The notes under the pieces: generated by a model
Database searches by the model: none
Told to the model about the DNA's origin: nothing
Seen by the model: the letters and a program-made list of their open reading frames with translations, nothing else
Shown here: piece after piece, positions 1-10,207 of the stretch
How the letters are laid out: each line of letters begins with the position of its first letter
Position numbering within the stretch: the stretch's first letter is position 1
Assembly: GCA_002803225.1 (NCBI GenBank)
Contig: NXFV01000120.1
Coordinates: 45,828-109,827, forward strand
DNA: 64,000 nt
Source: Gamarada debralockiae
Taxonomy: Eukaryota; Ascomycota; Leotiomycetes; Helotiales; Hyphodiscaceae
Reading direction: 5' to 3'
Position numbers and translations under genes: made by a program

Positions 1-450
1 ATCCGCTCCATGAGTGTCGCACGGTAATATGGGACTCGAAACATTTCCTTGTGGGAAAGCTACCGAGAGCTTTGCTTTGTAGCAGCAATTAAAAACGAGT
101 GAGTGAGTGATCACTATATTCGGTCTCTATGACTCGTACACACAATTAGAAAAGCCCATTGATTTTTGAAAACTCCCATGCCGCAGAGAGAAGGGTATCT
201 TGAAATCCACGCCCTGCAAAAACAACTCCTCGAAGTATTACCCATATACTCAACAGACTCCCCCTTTCTATGTAGCGAATTCGACAAGACAAAACACACA
301 CTTTCTAGAACCCACCAAAATAATCGTAGTGGCCAGCAAGTGTGAGGCAGGTAGGTATCTATCTAGCCATCGTACCTTCCAGTCTCTCAGCCTGAGTTAA
401 CAATTCAGAAACCCTCCTGTGAAGTGAGGAAGAAAGTATCCTGGCAATCC
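1..450. other. Non-coding flank, no gene seen
   Basis: This is the downstream side of the minus-strand homeodomain gene that ends at 451. The short open frames here have no family signature, no splice-supported extension and no suitable start context. I see no tRNA or repeat structure that I can support. Confidence 0.6.
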
Positions 451-3400
451 TCATTCTCCCTCAGTGTCGTAATATTCCACAATTCCTTGCCATCTCACCA
501 GCCCCTTTTCCTTCCTGGAAAGCTCCATAGTATTCTTCTTCAAGCCCTCAACCTCCGTCTCTCTCTCTTTCTCCAGCCATTCCTTTTGCTGTTGCAAACG
601 TGCATGCTGAGTTTCATAGCGACCCTCAATTTCTCGTAGGACTCGAGCAATCTCAGCCTCCTTCTCAGCGTTCAGTCCATTGTGCTTGTGGGAGAAACTC
701 GAGAGTTGCTGTGCGAGGTCATTGATTCTTGTTGTGTGTGTATCATTGGCTTGTTTCAAATTATCGATCTCAGTGCGGAAACTTTGGACTTGTCCTGTAA
801 AAATCTCCGAGTCAGCAGTGTAGGGAAAAGGACGAGAGAGAATCCGAAAGGAGGTCTTATGAGTTCCGAGACCCGATAGTAATTCGGATATAAGAAAGAT
901 ATCAATCGCTCGTTCTAGTTTCAGAGATTAAAAGTCTCCATAGAGCTCACTGGACCCTGACCACCTTGGAATGCTCACTCTAGTTTAGCAACTGAACTCA
1001 AGGGCATCGAAGACTGCGACTAGCTGTCCAAAAGCATGCGTTTTCAATTGCTTAAAATCATAGAGCGATCGATATCTTATATCTCAATTGATGCGGTGTG
1101 TCCTTACTATGAAGACACTATCTCTGGAGTAGAAGTTGGCAGTCAAACTCTTGAGATCGGAAATAATAGGAAATGAACTGCCTCGTGAATTACTTACGAG
1201 AAGCTGTCACTTTTGGATCTTCGTTGGTAACGGGGGTGGGTGTGGATATTGGAATTGCAGATGGATTCTGGGTAGGAGCACTAGCCGGGTTTGGTGCACT
1301 GGCTACACTATCTTGTTGTTTGTCGGCGGAAGGGACGGCGGCAGGAGAATCCTTGGGAGGTGCGGGCATTGAGGGAGGCTTTGGGTTAGCTGAATTTTCC
1401 CTTTGCTTTTCGTTCTTCGTAGCTGTGAATTGTCTGGCCCATTCCCGATTCGGAGAATGCTGTGTCTTGGTTGGAGAGGGCGATACGGTCGGCTTTTGTG
1501 GACTGGCTGCACTGTCATGGTATTTGTTCGCGGCGGAAACTGTGAAATTTCCCGAGTCAGTAATTTCTCAATACACGTGAATAATTCGACTTAAGTAGGA
1601 TTCGTGAGTTCCAAACTCGAATTCTACCCCTGACAGGGTAGGATTCGAGAGTAAAACTCAGGAAACCGGCCAAAGAAGTGCCCCAAGAAATACTTACTGG
1701 TATTAGTGGCGCTCTGTGTAGTCACGGGCGTTCTGACAGGGTCTGGCTGCCTCGCCAAAGTGTTCTCTCTGGGCTGGCTTCCCATTCGTTCAACTTGTAT
1801 CAGCGTACTATCATCATCGAAGATGGTTCTGTTTCCGGCCCAAGTAGGGTAACGATTTACGCTGGCCAAAGTATTCTTCGGTGAAAACTCTCGAAGGTGA
1901 CCAGTGCGCGTATTGTTGGTGAAACCATTCCTCTCGGCTGGGCTTGATGCTTCGTCGTTGATGTTGGGCCTGTCACTACCGTCGCCGTATATCATTCTGG
2001 TGGGGTACGAAGTTGCCTCGGGTTGTGATTTAGGTTGGTTGGTCATACTAGGGACCGTTCGCTGACTGTCAGGGAGCGAACCAGGCTGGGGAGTTGAACT
2101 CAGCTTCTGAGTTGAAGGTGGGATTTGGGCTTCGGTGCCCTTCTTTGCAATCGTTATGAATGAATGAGTGAATCCACTGCTCTCAACAACTCCGGAGGGA
2201 GCATTGGAGGTAACAACTGGTGGCAGGGTCAACTGGCTAGCTGGAGGAACATCTAAGCCATCTCCTCTTCCTCCACCACCACCTGTGGAAACTTCGGCTC
2301 TGCTAGACTGCACTATATTTGGAGGTACTGTTGACGGGGGTATAGCAGGACGATTGACGGGCTGAACGATATTAGTGGTGGCCGACCTGTACTAAGAACG
2401 GCTGGACTCACATTAAAACCCCCCTCATTGAACGTGAATTTGTCAACTTCAGCTTCCAAACGAGCCTTCTTGGCTGGATGAGCATGGTCGGGAGTGCTCT
2501 CTTTGGGATATAGCCGCTTCGAAGGACACTCGTTATCGAAATTTGAGAATCCATTGTACGTAGGTGTTGGGGTGACTGCAGTAGGGGTACTTCTTTGGCT
2601 TGTGGACTTTGGTTCACTGCTATGAAAGTCATCATCGAAGCCTTTATATGTAGAAGTTGGTGCTGCTGGAATCGGGGTGCTGTTTCCATGATTCCTCCTA
2701 GCCTTGACGTTATAATTGGCAAACCAGTTCTGGAAATAAATTAGCCTCGCTCAATATGAATAATGCAATCAGAGAAGAATGCTTCCTACCCTAACAGTCT
2801 TCTCCTGCACGTCTAACTCCTGGGCCAATTCCGCTTTTCTCGCACTCGTTATAGTACCACTGTTCTTTGCTACTTCAGCTGCTAGGATCGCTCTGTGGGA
2901 ATCGGGACGTCAGCAATCGTTTATTCAGTTTGAATGATTTAAAAACTCTGCTCCCGAGACATGATCTAGAAGCTATAGCTCACGAGACAGTTCGGTAAAG
3001 TGAGGATATATATCGCTCATTCTAGTTGATCGATTCTGAATATCTGCTCATGAGACATCCAGGTAAGGCAATACTCTTATTCCCCGAATAACGCACCTTT
3101 GATCCGGAGTTAAGCGGAAGCTTGTAAGTCCCTTCTTTGATGAATAGTCTTTTTCGGCAAGGCTTGGAGACTGCGCTGGAGTTGATGAATCGGAGGTCTT
3201 TCCTCGTTTCCCTATAGGGATTGTTAGAGTGTGAAATGACGAGAACGATTCTGCTATTTACTTTTCGTGAGGATGTGCTCGTGCTCTGATGATTCTGTCG
3301 CAGTAACGACTGAGTTTGTTGATTTAGGGAGTGCAGAGTCTGCATCAGGAGAGGAGGCATAGGGGTCGACGGAATGTTCTTCCTGAAAGCGTCTCAGTGC

Positions 3401-4414
3401 GTCGATCGCAGGGTTCCGTGAGACCACAATGGATTCTTCAACATCGGCTTCGTTGACCGGTGACCACAAAGAGGAAAGACTCGATGGCTTTGAACCATTG
3501 CTGCTTGATTTGGTACTCGATTTGGTGCTCGACTCCGCGCTCGACTCTGCGCTTGGCCGGATGTCTGGCTGCGTGCTTGACTTGGTCGGAGAGGGCTTTA
3601 CTCGCTCGTCGTATCCACTTCGATCTCTTCCCTGTTTGTTCCAGAAGGTCTTACAACCCTCGAAAGTTCTATCAAACCCGCTTGCCCGATGCGATTGGGC
3701 AATTTCAGTCCAGAATTTAACGCCTGACAACTTCTCCAATCCCTTCTTCTCTTCAAGTTCTCGGCGCGCCTTCAAGAGTCTTAATAAGTTCTCGTACTCC
3801 TCAAGGCTCCACAACGAAGTTTTGGAAGATGCCTGCGGCGATGTGATGGTGAGACCAGATGGAAGGTCGTCTTCTTCATTGTCGATCCTGTCGTCGGTTT
3901 GCGGCGACTGATCGTCCTCATCCTCGTCTGCTTCGGCTTCTCCTTCCAATTCCGAACCAAATTCAATTTCGGTGCCATTCTCAACCAGCAGCCAGTAAGC
4001 CGCGCAGTTATCTGGAGTTCTGTTGTAACCATTCTCGTCCAGTTGAAGCGACACTTTTTTCCAGTGTTTAGCCCACGGGACAACAGCTGAAGGGTTTGCC
4101 TTCTCTAAATCCAGTTGCTTTTTAGTCATATGAACTAGGATTTCATGCTCAGAATCATCCCAATCCGGACCAGCAGCTTCTCTATTAGCTCGTTGCGCTT
4201 CGACGCCGCGAGTCCAAATGCCGCGACACGCAGTAAAGCTTCTGTTGTGGCCGAGTTCTTTGAGGTGTGACGAGACTTTCTTCCAGTGCTGATTCCAGGA
4301 GATCACCATTGAAGCATCTTTTGCCTCCAATTCTAGCTGTTCGTTGGTCATTCGCACGAGAATATCGATTTCCTCTTGGCTCCACCTAAGCAACGCCGTC
4401 GCCGATGGGGCCAT
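451..4414 (-). CDS. Triple trihelix (SANT-like) + homeodomain + coiled-coil protein
   Basis: This is a putative nuclear DNA-binding protein of unknown targets. Hand-built exons on the minus strand are 4414-3262, 3211-3097, 2892-2790, 2729-2412, 2307-1698, 1539-1198 and 794-451. Every junction has GT/AG ends and keeps phase, giving 994 residues. Three trihelix or Myb/SANT-like modules lie at about 11-68, 85-141 and 202-259. Each has the W...HWKKVS/FWTEIA pattern and ends in an aromatic helix such as CRGIWTR, CAAYWLL or CKTFWNK. An acidic stretch (about 155-185) and a Ser/Thr-rich stretch (about 276-310) follow. A basic NLS-like KRKRGK sits at 384-389. A homeodomain-like fold spans about 412-471, with recognition helix VRNWFANYNVKARR. 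The invariant W48, F49 and N51 are present, but R53 is replaced by Asn. The last exon is a charged coiled coil (about 881-994). Residues 470-880 are Pro/Ser/Thr-rich and probably disordered. The domain reading is firm; the function is inferred only. Confidence 0.82.
898..920 (+). repeat. 23-nt intron repeat, copy 1
   Basis: This sequence in the last intron of the homeodomain gene matches 3005-3027, in another intron of the same gene, at 20 of 23 bases by eye. The shared core is CGCTC, then A or G, then TTCTAGTT. It may be a fragment of a dispersed element or a leftover from intron duplication. Confidence 0.45.
1615..1652. repeat. Intronic inverted repeat (hairpin)
   Basis: The left arm 1615-1629 and the right arm 1636-1652 are complementary at 14 of 15 positions, with a 2-nt bulge and a 6-nt loop. 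The hairpin lies in intron 1540-1697 of the homeodomain gene. A further partial copy of the right arm (GTAGGATTCG) lies at about 1596. Role unknown; it could affect splicing or be a remnant of a small element. Confidence 0.5.
3005..3027 (+). repeat. 23-nt intron repeat, copy 2
   Basis: This is the second copy of the motif at 898-920, in the intron 3096-2893 of the same gene, which separates the second and third exons in the homeodomain region. Confidence 0.45.
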
Positions 4415-4955
4415 GATTGCGGAGCGTCATTCAAGCAAGAGAATAAATGTCGTCTTTCAGACTTTCAACGACAGCGGGCAAATAATAAAGTAGCTGGAGT
4501 TTATTGGTGATGATTGCGATTCGTGGTGAAGATCTTTAACGCGTAGGTTGTGGAGTTGTGTTGTCGCGTTGGTTGGCGAAATGGAAGTTCGAAGAAGTTC
4601 GGCGGTCAACTTGCAGGGGTGTAGATCACCTGACTTTAACTGCCCCTCTTCTTGTGTAACATTGATATACTCTGAGGATTTCTGATTATGGCTGGAAGAA
4701 GATTATTTGCCATAACATTAATCCTTGTGAAAGCAGCTTTCATTGTGTTATCAATAGTATCCCGTCACAGCAAACACAATTATCTCACGTGGCCAAGACT
4801 TTCCTCCGAGACTCCCGACATGACAAACAAAATGTCTTTGAAAAGCCATCATTTTATGATTACGAGATGACAAATCCCTTAAACTTCCTCGCTGGCACCC
4901 TCAGCTGAACAAACAGTCCAATTCCTCAAAACTTCGATAAGCCGTCTCCGGGACC
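4415..4955. other. Upstream region of the homeodomain gene
   Basis: This stretch holds the presumed 5' leader and promoter of the minus-strand gene starting at 4414 and the far flank of the transporter pseudogene. A 60-residue plus-strand frame at 4688 has no recognisable features and I do not call it. No TATA-like or repeat element can be supported. Confidence 0.5.
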
Positions 4956-4957
4956 CT

Positions 4958-6750
4958 AAAATACACTCATACAACTGACACAAAACGCCGTCCCGCCGTA
5001 TATAAACCCAATCCTGCCCTTCAGATTCGCGGCATCTAGATTAATCAACAATGGAATGACGATATTCATAAATATGCCGAAGAGATTTGGTATGACGACA
5101 CCAAGACCGACTGTCCGAGTTCGAAGCCTCGAGCTGGAGATTCCAGCGAATAAGGCCCAGAACATGGGTCCGATGCTGACAGGGTAGACAAATGCGAAGG
5201 CGATGATACAGGCTACCTGCCCATATATTGGTGCCGTTTGACTTGCTTGAGTCGCGGGTAGGATGTCGAGGATGCCAATTAGAAGGAGCAGTATAGTCAG
5301 GACTACCGTATTAATTGGATTATAAGACTCCAACTCTACTACAAGAACCCCCCGTTTATAAGACACTGGCAACACACCAAAAATACCCCTGCAAATGTGG
5401 TCTGAAGTGGTGAAATTTAATGTGCAAGCCAGGGTCTTATAAACCAACTAATACGGTATTCCTTCAGTGAGTGTCATTGGCCTTCTTCCAACTCTATTGA
5501 TGAGAACCTGGAAAACACGATACCGACGAGACCTAGGACTGAGACTCCGATAGACAGTGAGAAGGAAGAAGACGCAGACAGACCAGCGAGCTCGAAGAAG
5601 TAACTGCTGTAGCCAAGCACGAAGGCGACTCCGGTCAACTGAGCAACTGCGGTAATGCCCATTGCAATTTAGGGCCGTCGAAGATCCGAGCCACGGAGGC
5701 AGTCAATATATGAAGTGCTGGCAGAGTTCTTCTCTTCAAGAGCGAGAGTTTGATCATTTCTGGAAGGATTGTGACGGAGGATGGATATCCAAGGCGTAAA
5801 AGGACTTCGATAGCTTTCTTTGAATGTTGTCTCCGTAGCGAAACCAGGGCGATTGAAAGAGCGGGAGGCCGGTGATGAGACATACCGGGAAGATAAATTG
5901 TACAGCAAACGGGATTTTGTATGTGAGAGCTGTCCAGGGTTCCGGTACCTTTCAGAGCCAGGTTAGCAATTAGTTGTCCGATACAATGTTGTCAGACCCC
6001 TAAGATTAACTGACATACTTCAGCAGCAAAGCTAGAGGGGATGGTAAGAAAAGCACCCAGAGATAGACCATCGATCAACCGCATCATGTCAGCTGTGCAA
6101 GCTTGAACTGGAGAGATCCTCCTCGCCTTGCCAACCAGCAGAACCTCAGGCTTCCGAGCAAAGACCTGCATGAAAACAGCCCCAATACTGATTATACACC
6201 CAATCTCCAGTGTCTTTCACTTCCCTAGCTTATCCACAAGATACCCAGCACCTATCGCTCCAAAGTAACCACCAATTGATGCAGCAGTGTTGAAGGCGAT
6301 CTGCCAGCTCGAGCTAATGATGTATTGTTGAACTTGTATCCGAAGTCTTTTTGGAAAAAGGGGATAGAGATGACATTATTCGAGAGCTGTTGACAGAATC
6401 AGGGTGTGAATCTGGTAGCAGAAAAATAGTACCAACCAGAACATCCATTCCTCAATTGACTCCTGCCAGACCAATAAAGGCGGCCCACAGTATCGCGGGT
6501 TTGTACTGCAGGACCATCTGCCATGTTGACTGCTTGGCCTCCTTGGTCAGTGATCCATTCGAGACGGACTCCGCAATTCCTCCCCACTCGTGTATTTAGC
6601 CTCTTGTAACTCCTTCATCGCATCTTGGCTCGATTTGTTCATATTGTTGACAGTATCTCCGCTGTTGAAAGCCGCATATTCAACAACGATAGAAACCCTC
6701 GATAGTCATTTGATGTTGTCACTGTGACGCCGCCATCTCCTAGACCAAGT
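4958..6750 (-). pseudogene. Decayed MFS sugar-transporter gene (maltose/alpha-glucoside permease type)
   Basis: Reading the minus strand in all three frames gives a recognisable but broken sugar-permease series. An N-terminal part (EAKQSTWQMVLQYKPAILWA, about 6550-6470) is followed by a FFQKDFGYKFNNT stretch near 6340. Next come WQIAFNTAASIGGYFGA (about 6310-6260), SLGAFLTIPSSFAAE (about 6050), TYKIPFAVQFIFPV (about 5930-5890), TSYIDCLRGSDLRR (about 5720-5690) and GITAVAQLTGVAFVLGYSSY (about 5660-5600). The last parts are INRVGRRPMTL (about 5500-5470) and the final membrane helices to 4958. Damage includes an in-frame stop after DLRRP at about 5673, a stop after GYLVDKLGK, several frame changes (for example just before INRVGRR), and a 151-bp MITE at 5306-5456. 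Family: MFS sugar porter. It is clearly non-functional here. Confidence 0.85.
5306..5456. mobile_element. Tc1/mariner-type MITE, 151 bp, TA target duplication
   Basis: Terminal inverted repeats of 25 bp lie at 5306-5330 and 5432-5456 and match at 22 of 25 positions. They begin CCGTATTA and end in a shared TTATAAGAC block. TA dinucleotides flank both ends (5304-5305 and 5457-5458), the insertion mark of Tc1/mariner elements. The interior has no coding capacity and holds a further TTTATAAGAC copy near 5356. Removing the element and one TA restores a continuous sugar-permease frame across the junction, which shows it is an insertion. It is non-autonomous; no transposase is seen in the window. 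Confidence 0.88.
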
Positions 6751-7214
6751 CTCAGGTTCGATGGTGTTAAAGATGCTGGGGATGAGGGTCGACGAATTAA
6801 TTTGAGGTGGAGACCGACTCGCGGGTTCATGGAGGTTGAGGCTCAAGATTGCGAATTTTTCGCCGGCTTCCCGCACGGATAGGGGTCGTTGGGAGGATCG
6901 TTGTCGCTGCTCCCTCTCGTCCTGCATTTGGAAGATCCATTTGCACCCCTACAGGTCTTGACAGAAAGAGGCGCGTTGAGGCAGGGGAGAAAGATTGCAT
7001 TAGTTCCAGATGGCGCGGCGCGAAAATATTTTAGAGAAACTCAATAAAGTGGATCAACAAACTCGCCAGGCCCTAACCATGCGACAGACCAGCACATAAG
7101 ACAGAAGGATGCTGTTGGTGTATGATTTAGAGCCAGGAATAATAGATAAATAACATATGAGAACGCCCTGGACATCATTCATTCGATAGAACATAAAGTT
7201 CCAAAGAATGTCCG
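6751..7214. other. Intergenic, no gene seen
   Basis: Only short overlapping frames of low-complexity composition occur between the transporter pseudogene and the 3' end of the minus-strand gene at 7215. I see no family match or repeat. Confidence 0.5.
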
Positions 7215-8069
7215 TCAAATCCTCAGTAATCCACGCTGTAGGAGCCATTCCAAGATCTCCCCCTGATCTGCTAGCCCTCCATCCATAATCTTCACGATCT
7301 TGTGAGCAAGCATGTTTCCAGTGTAGATGGCCAGTAAACACGTGAACTCGTACAGATCATTTTGCTCATCGATACGCAGATCTTCAATCAACCTTCTCAC
7401 CATCGCAGTGTCGTTCCCAGTAACGCTGTGCTGATTTAGAATGTGTCTGAAAATACTCTCCGGTCCTCCTCCCGATGCAATGCTCGGCATAGAGCGTAAA
7501 GCCATCTCGCGAATCAGTGGATCGAGGCATGGACCTAGGCCAACCCCTCTGTCGTGAAGATGTGGATATAGGCGTGGCCTCGGAAAATCGTTCCTTCCTC
7601 GAGGCCCTTGAAGGGCGTTGAACATTTCAAAAAGACCTAGATACCGTTGAAGTGCGTCATCGTATATGACTGGGTCTCCAAGACGATCGGCAAATTGTAA
7701 CCTTCCTAGCCAAGAATCGAGGACTGGATCGGATGCAAAGTCGGGGCAAGGAGGATATTGGCATGATCTGTGTTGAAGAGTAGATACGATCAATTTCATG
7801 GCCTCTTCGCAGTCCTCGCGATCGTGAATAGACTCGAAGAACGGCGAAAGTCGATCTATTGGATTGAGCACCCGATTGCCAGACTCCCGTAGGTCGTTGA
7901 AGAGCACCGGGTAAGTACCTCTTAAATGCTGCGGTGAAACCCTCGTCAGCCCCGTGCCCTCGGATTGTATGTAAAACGGAAAATGAGAATTTCTCTCCTT
8001 GATGGGACTTTGGTCGACGAGGCATTTGCAAAAGTTCGCTTGCGGATGGGAATTTCGGCACATTTTCAT
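7215..8069 (-). CDS. Hypothetical protein, 284 residues
   Basis: This is a single uninterrupted minus-strand frame starting MKMCRNSHPQ at 8069. I do not recognise the family. The protein has no signal peptide or membrane segment that I can see. The N-terminal third is irregular with several Cys and His (CRN, CKC). The centre holds a helical stretch DDALQRYLGLFEMFNAL near residues 143-160, reminiscent of the helix after fungal BTB domains, but there is no BTB core. The C-terminal 90 residues (RLIEDLRIDEQNDLYEFTC...) look helical. There are no introns, and the flanks are a dead transporter and a long gene-poor stretch. It may be a lineage-specific gene or a remnant of a larger one. Start choice rests on the first ATG only. 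Confidence 0.5.
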   Translation of the reverse strand: MKMCRNSHPQANFCKCLVDQSPIKERNSHFPFYIQSEGTGLTRVSPQHLRGTYPVLFNDLRESGNRVLNPIDRLSPFFESIHDREDCEEAMKLIVSTLQHRSCQYPPCPDFASDPVLDSWLGRLQFADRLGDPVIYDDALQRYLGLFEMFNALQGPRGRNDFPRPRLYPHLHDRGVGLGPCLDPLIREMALRSMPSIASGGGPESIFRHILNQHSVTGNDTAMVRRLIEDLRIDEQNDLYEFTCLLAIYTGNMLAHKIVKIMDGGLADQGEILEWLLQRGLLRI

Positions 8070-10207
8070 TTTATTGTCGTATCTGTCTTTGATGGAAGGC
8101 GAAGAGTTTGTGGAAATTGCTGCAAGATCTGTATCTCACTAAAGGTATAAGTATTTATTATAGGCAAACCACTTCATACTCAGTGCCAGCTCATGAAAGC
8201 ACGCTTGAACACCGAGCGGCGAAAGAATGCGTGCAAACGTCGCAGAAACTCTGATATGACAGCCAGAATGTCCAAAACTGAAACCGAGTTGGCTATTGAC
8301 AGTAGCTCTCTCGATTTCAAAGCCGCAAGCGATTACTTATGTAGGAAGCCGATCTGTGCAGCGGTGGAAGTCAATGAATATCGTAGGATGCCCCGGATGG
8401 AGATTGGCTGAAAATTCTATTAACATTCGACAGCAAATAAATCTCCCTGAAATCGCCTCATTACAAATAGCAGGCCATCTCTTTGACAATATATGCCCGA
8501 CTAGAACTAGAAAGCAAGTCTTCGAGGCAAGCTCACTGACGAGACGCAAGGCCGCGGACAAGGCAATCCTGCCCCTTGACCAGAACCTGAAACACAGGCC
8601 TTCGTATCTGCACCAATTCTGTGAGAATATGGGCGCACATATGTTGTGACAGCTATGAATGACTGACTGCCCAACGGTATCAAAGCCAGTACCACATCAC
8701 GAACTGCAATCAAGTTTGCCTGCAATGCCTCATGCCTGGATTGCATGAACAAAGCAAGGCAGCAGGAGCAAACGGCATATCACCACGCTTGCATGATCAG
8801 CTGGTAGAAGCCCTGCATTGCAGCTCGAACCATTGTCCGGTGCTTGTCTCCCGACGAAGGTGTTGGTGTTTTGAGGATGCCGGAATGAGATGAGCTTCAG
8901 GGATGTGACACGGGAAGTGCGGCCGCTGGCGCTAGTGTGCATTATCGTTATTCCGACGACATCCGCAGCAAAGAATAGCAAATTTATCAATACTAAAAGA
9001 CAATGAGAAGTATCCATTCAACATTCAAGCTTCTCCAGACGGCGGTTGAATGCTATTGTAGCTGCAGAAGTTCCTCAGAATACCTCGGACTCGCAAGGTG
9101 ACGCTACCTTGAAGCACGATATACCCCGTAAGCCCAGGAAGAGTCACGTTCATTTCGAGAATGAATAAGCTGCTGGATGCTGTGAAATTCAAATCATGTG
9201 TCTCAAATTTCTTGATATCTCAACAGATTCTGCGAGCAGACCAAGATGTAGGAGATACGCATGAATCGAAGGGGAGCAGTGATCTCCACGAGCTTCGATT
9301 CTCATCACCGCTGAGTCTAGGAGTGTTCATGATTAATGATGTTTGAATCTTCGTGCAGATATTGGAGGAGTTCAAAATACTGTTTTAGATGTAAACTCAA
9401 TTTTCTAGCCCTGATTATGTGCCAACTAGAGGATAACTTGCTTGAGGATAGCCTGGACGAGGTCTGAATCGACTTGATCGAAAAAGCCTTTGAGTGTTTC
9501 GACCTTTGGTCTCGCAGTTGCCTTTTGGACAGAGGTCTCAGGCACTATGGTCTCTTGAGGCATCATGCCAGTAGTATTCCTCATGCGAAATCCCCGGCTG
9601 TACACGCACTAGATGGGAGAGAACTTGCTGCCCCTGAGTAGAACAGAGATTCAACAAATCGACAACTGCACAATCGCAGCGCAAAACGAGGCATCAAAGT
9701 TTGAAGTGCTTTCTTAAGCATGTCTCTGCGGAATGCTTTCAAATCGCGTCTATTCTTCTTGAATATCAATAGCTTATCTTATTCAATATGGCCTAGTTAT
9801 TGAGTACTTTCGAACAATCCGAAGGGCTGTGTTTTGCCGGAAGGGCCACAATGCTGAAGGGGTTTGTCGTTGTCCTAGCTATTGTGACGCACCCCACCAT
9901 ATTGTGCGTGACTACAGGAGGTTCTTGATGGATTCTCACCTTTATCATTCTCATCCTGCCTATCCAATTCACTTTGAACTTGCGGTTTGAAATCCGGCCA
10001 ATTTAGCTCGGCCTGGCCACCTACATATACGTCCATCCGCTTCCGGTCCCCGAAAAATTTCCTTCCTCCTACAACCTCTTCCAACCTCTCAACCTTTGCA
10101 CCCACAATACTTCTACTGACAATTCAACTTGCAACTCTTGCACATCCATCCAAAGATACATGCAACTGCATCAACCCAAACATTAAACACTTCAAACAAC
10201 CATCAAG
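8070..10207. other. 2.1-kb gene-poor stretch and promoter of the SANT gene
   Basis: No frame here has a family signature or splice-supported exons. A 95-residue minus frame at 9017-8730 begins with a hydrophobic run that could mimic a signal peptide, but nothing else supports it. The last 200 bases (10020-10207) are strongly pyrimidine-rich, typical of the leader of highly expressed fungal genes, and precede the ATG at 10208. Confidence 0.55.

Noticed and set aside
29..48. GGACTCGAAAC, T-loop-like on the minus strand
   Set aside because: The T-stem does not pair and no cloverleaf could be built.
8730..9017. 95-residue minus frame with a hydrophobic start, candidate small secreted protein
   Set aside because: Only the first 22 residues look like a signal peptide. 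The rest lacks cysteine pattern, repeats, splice support or a good start context.
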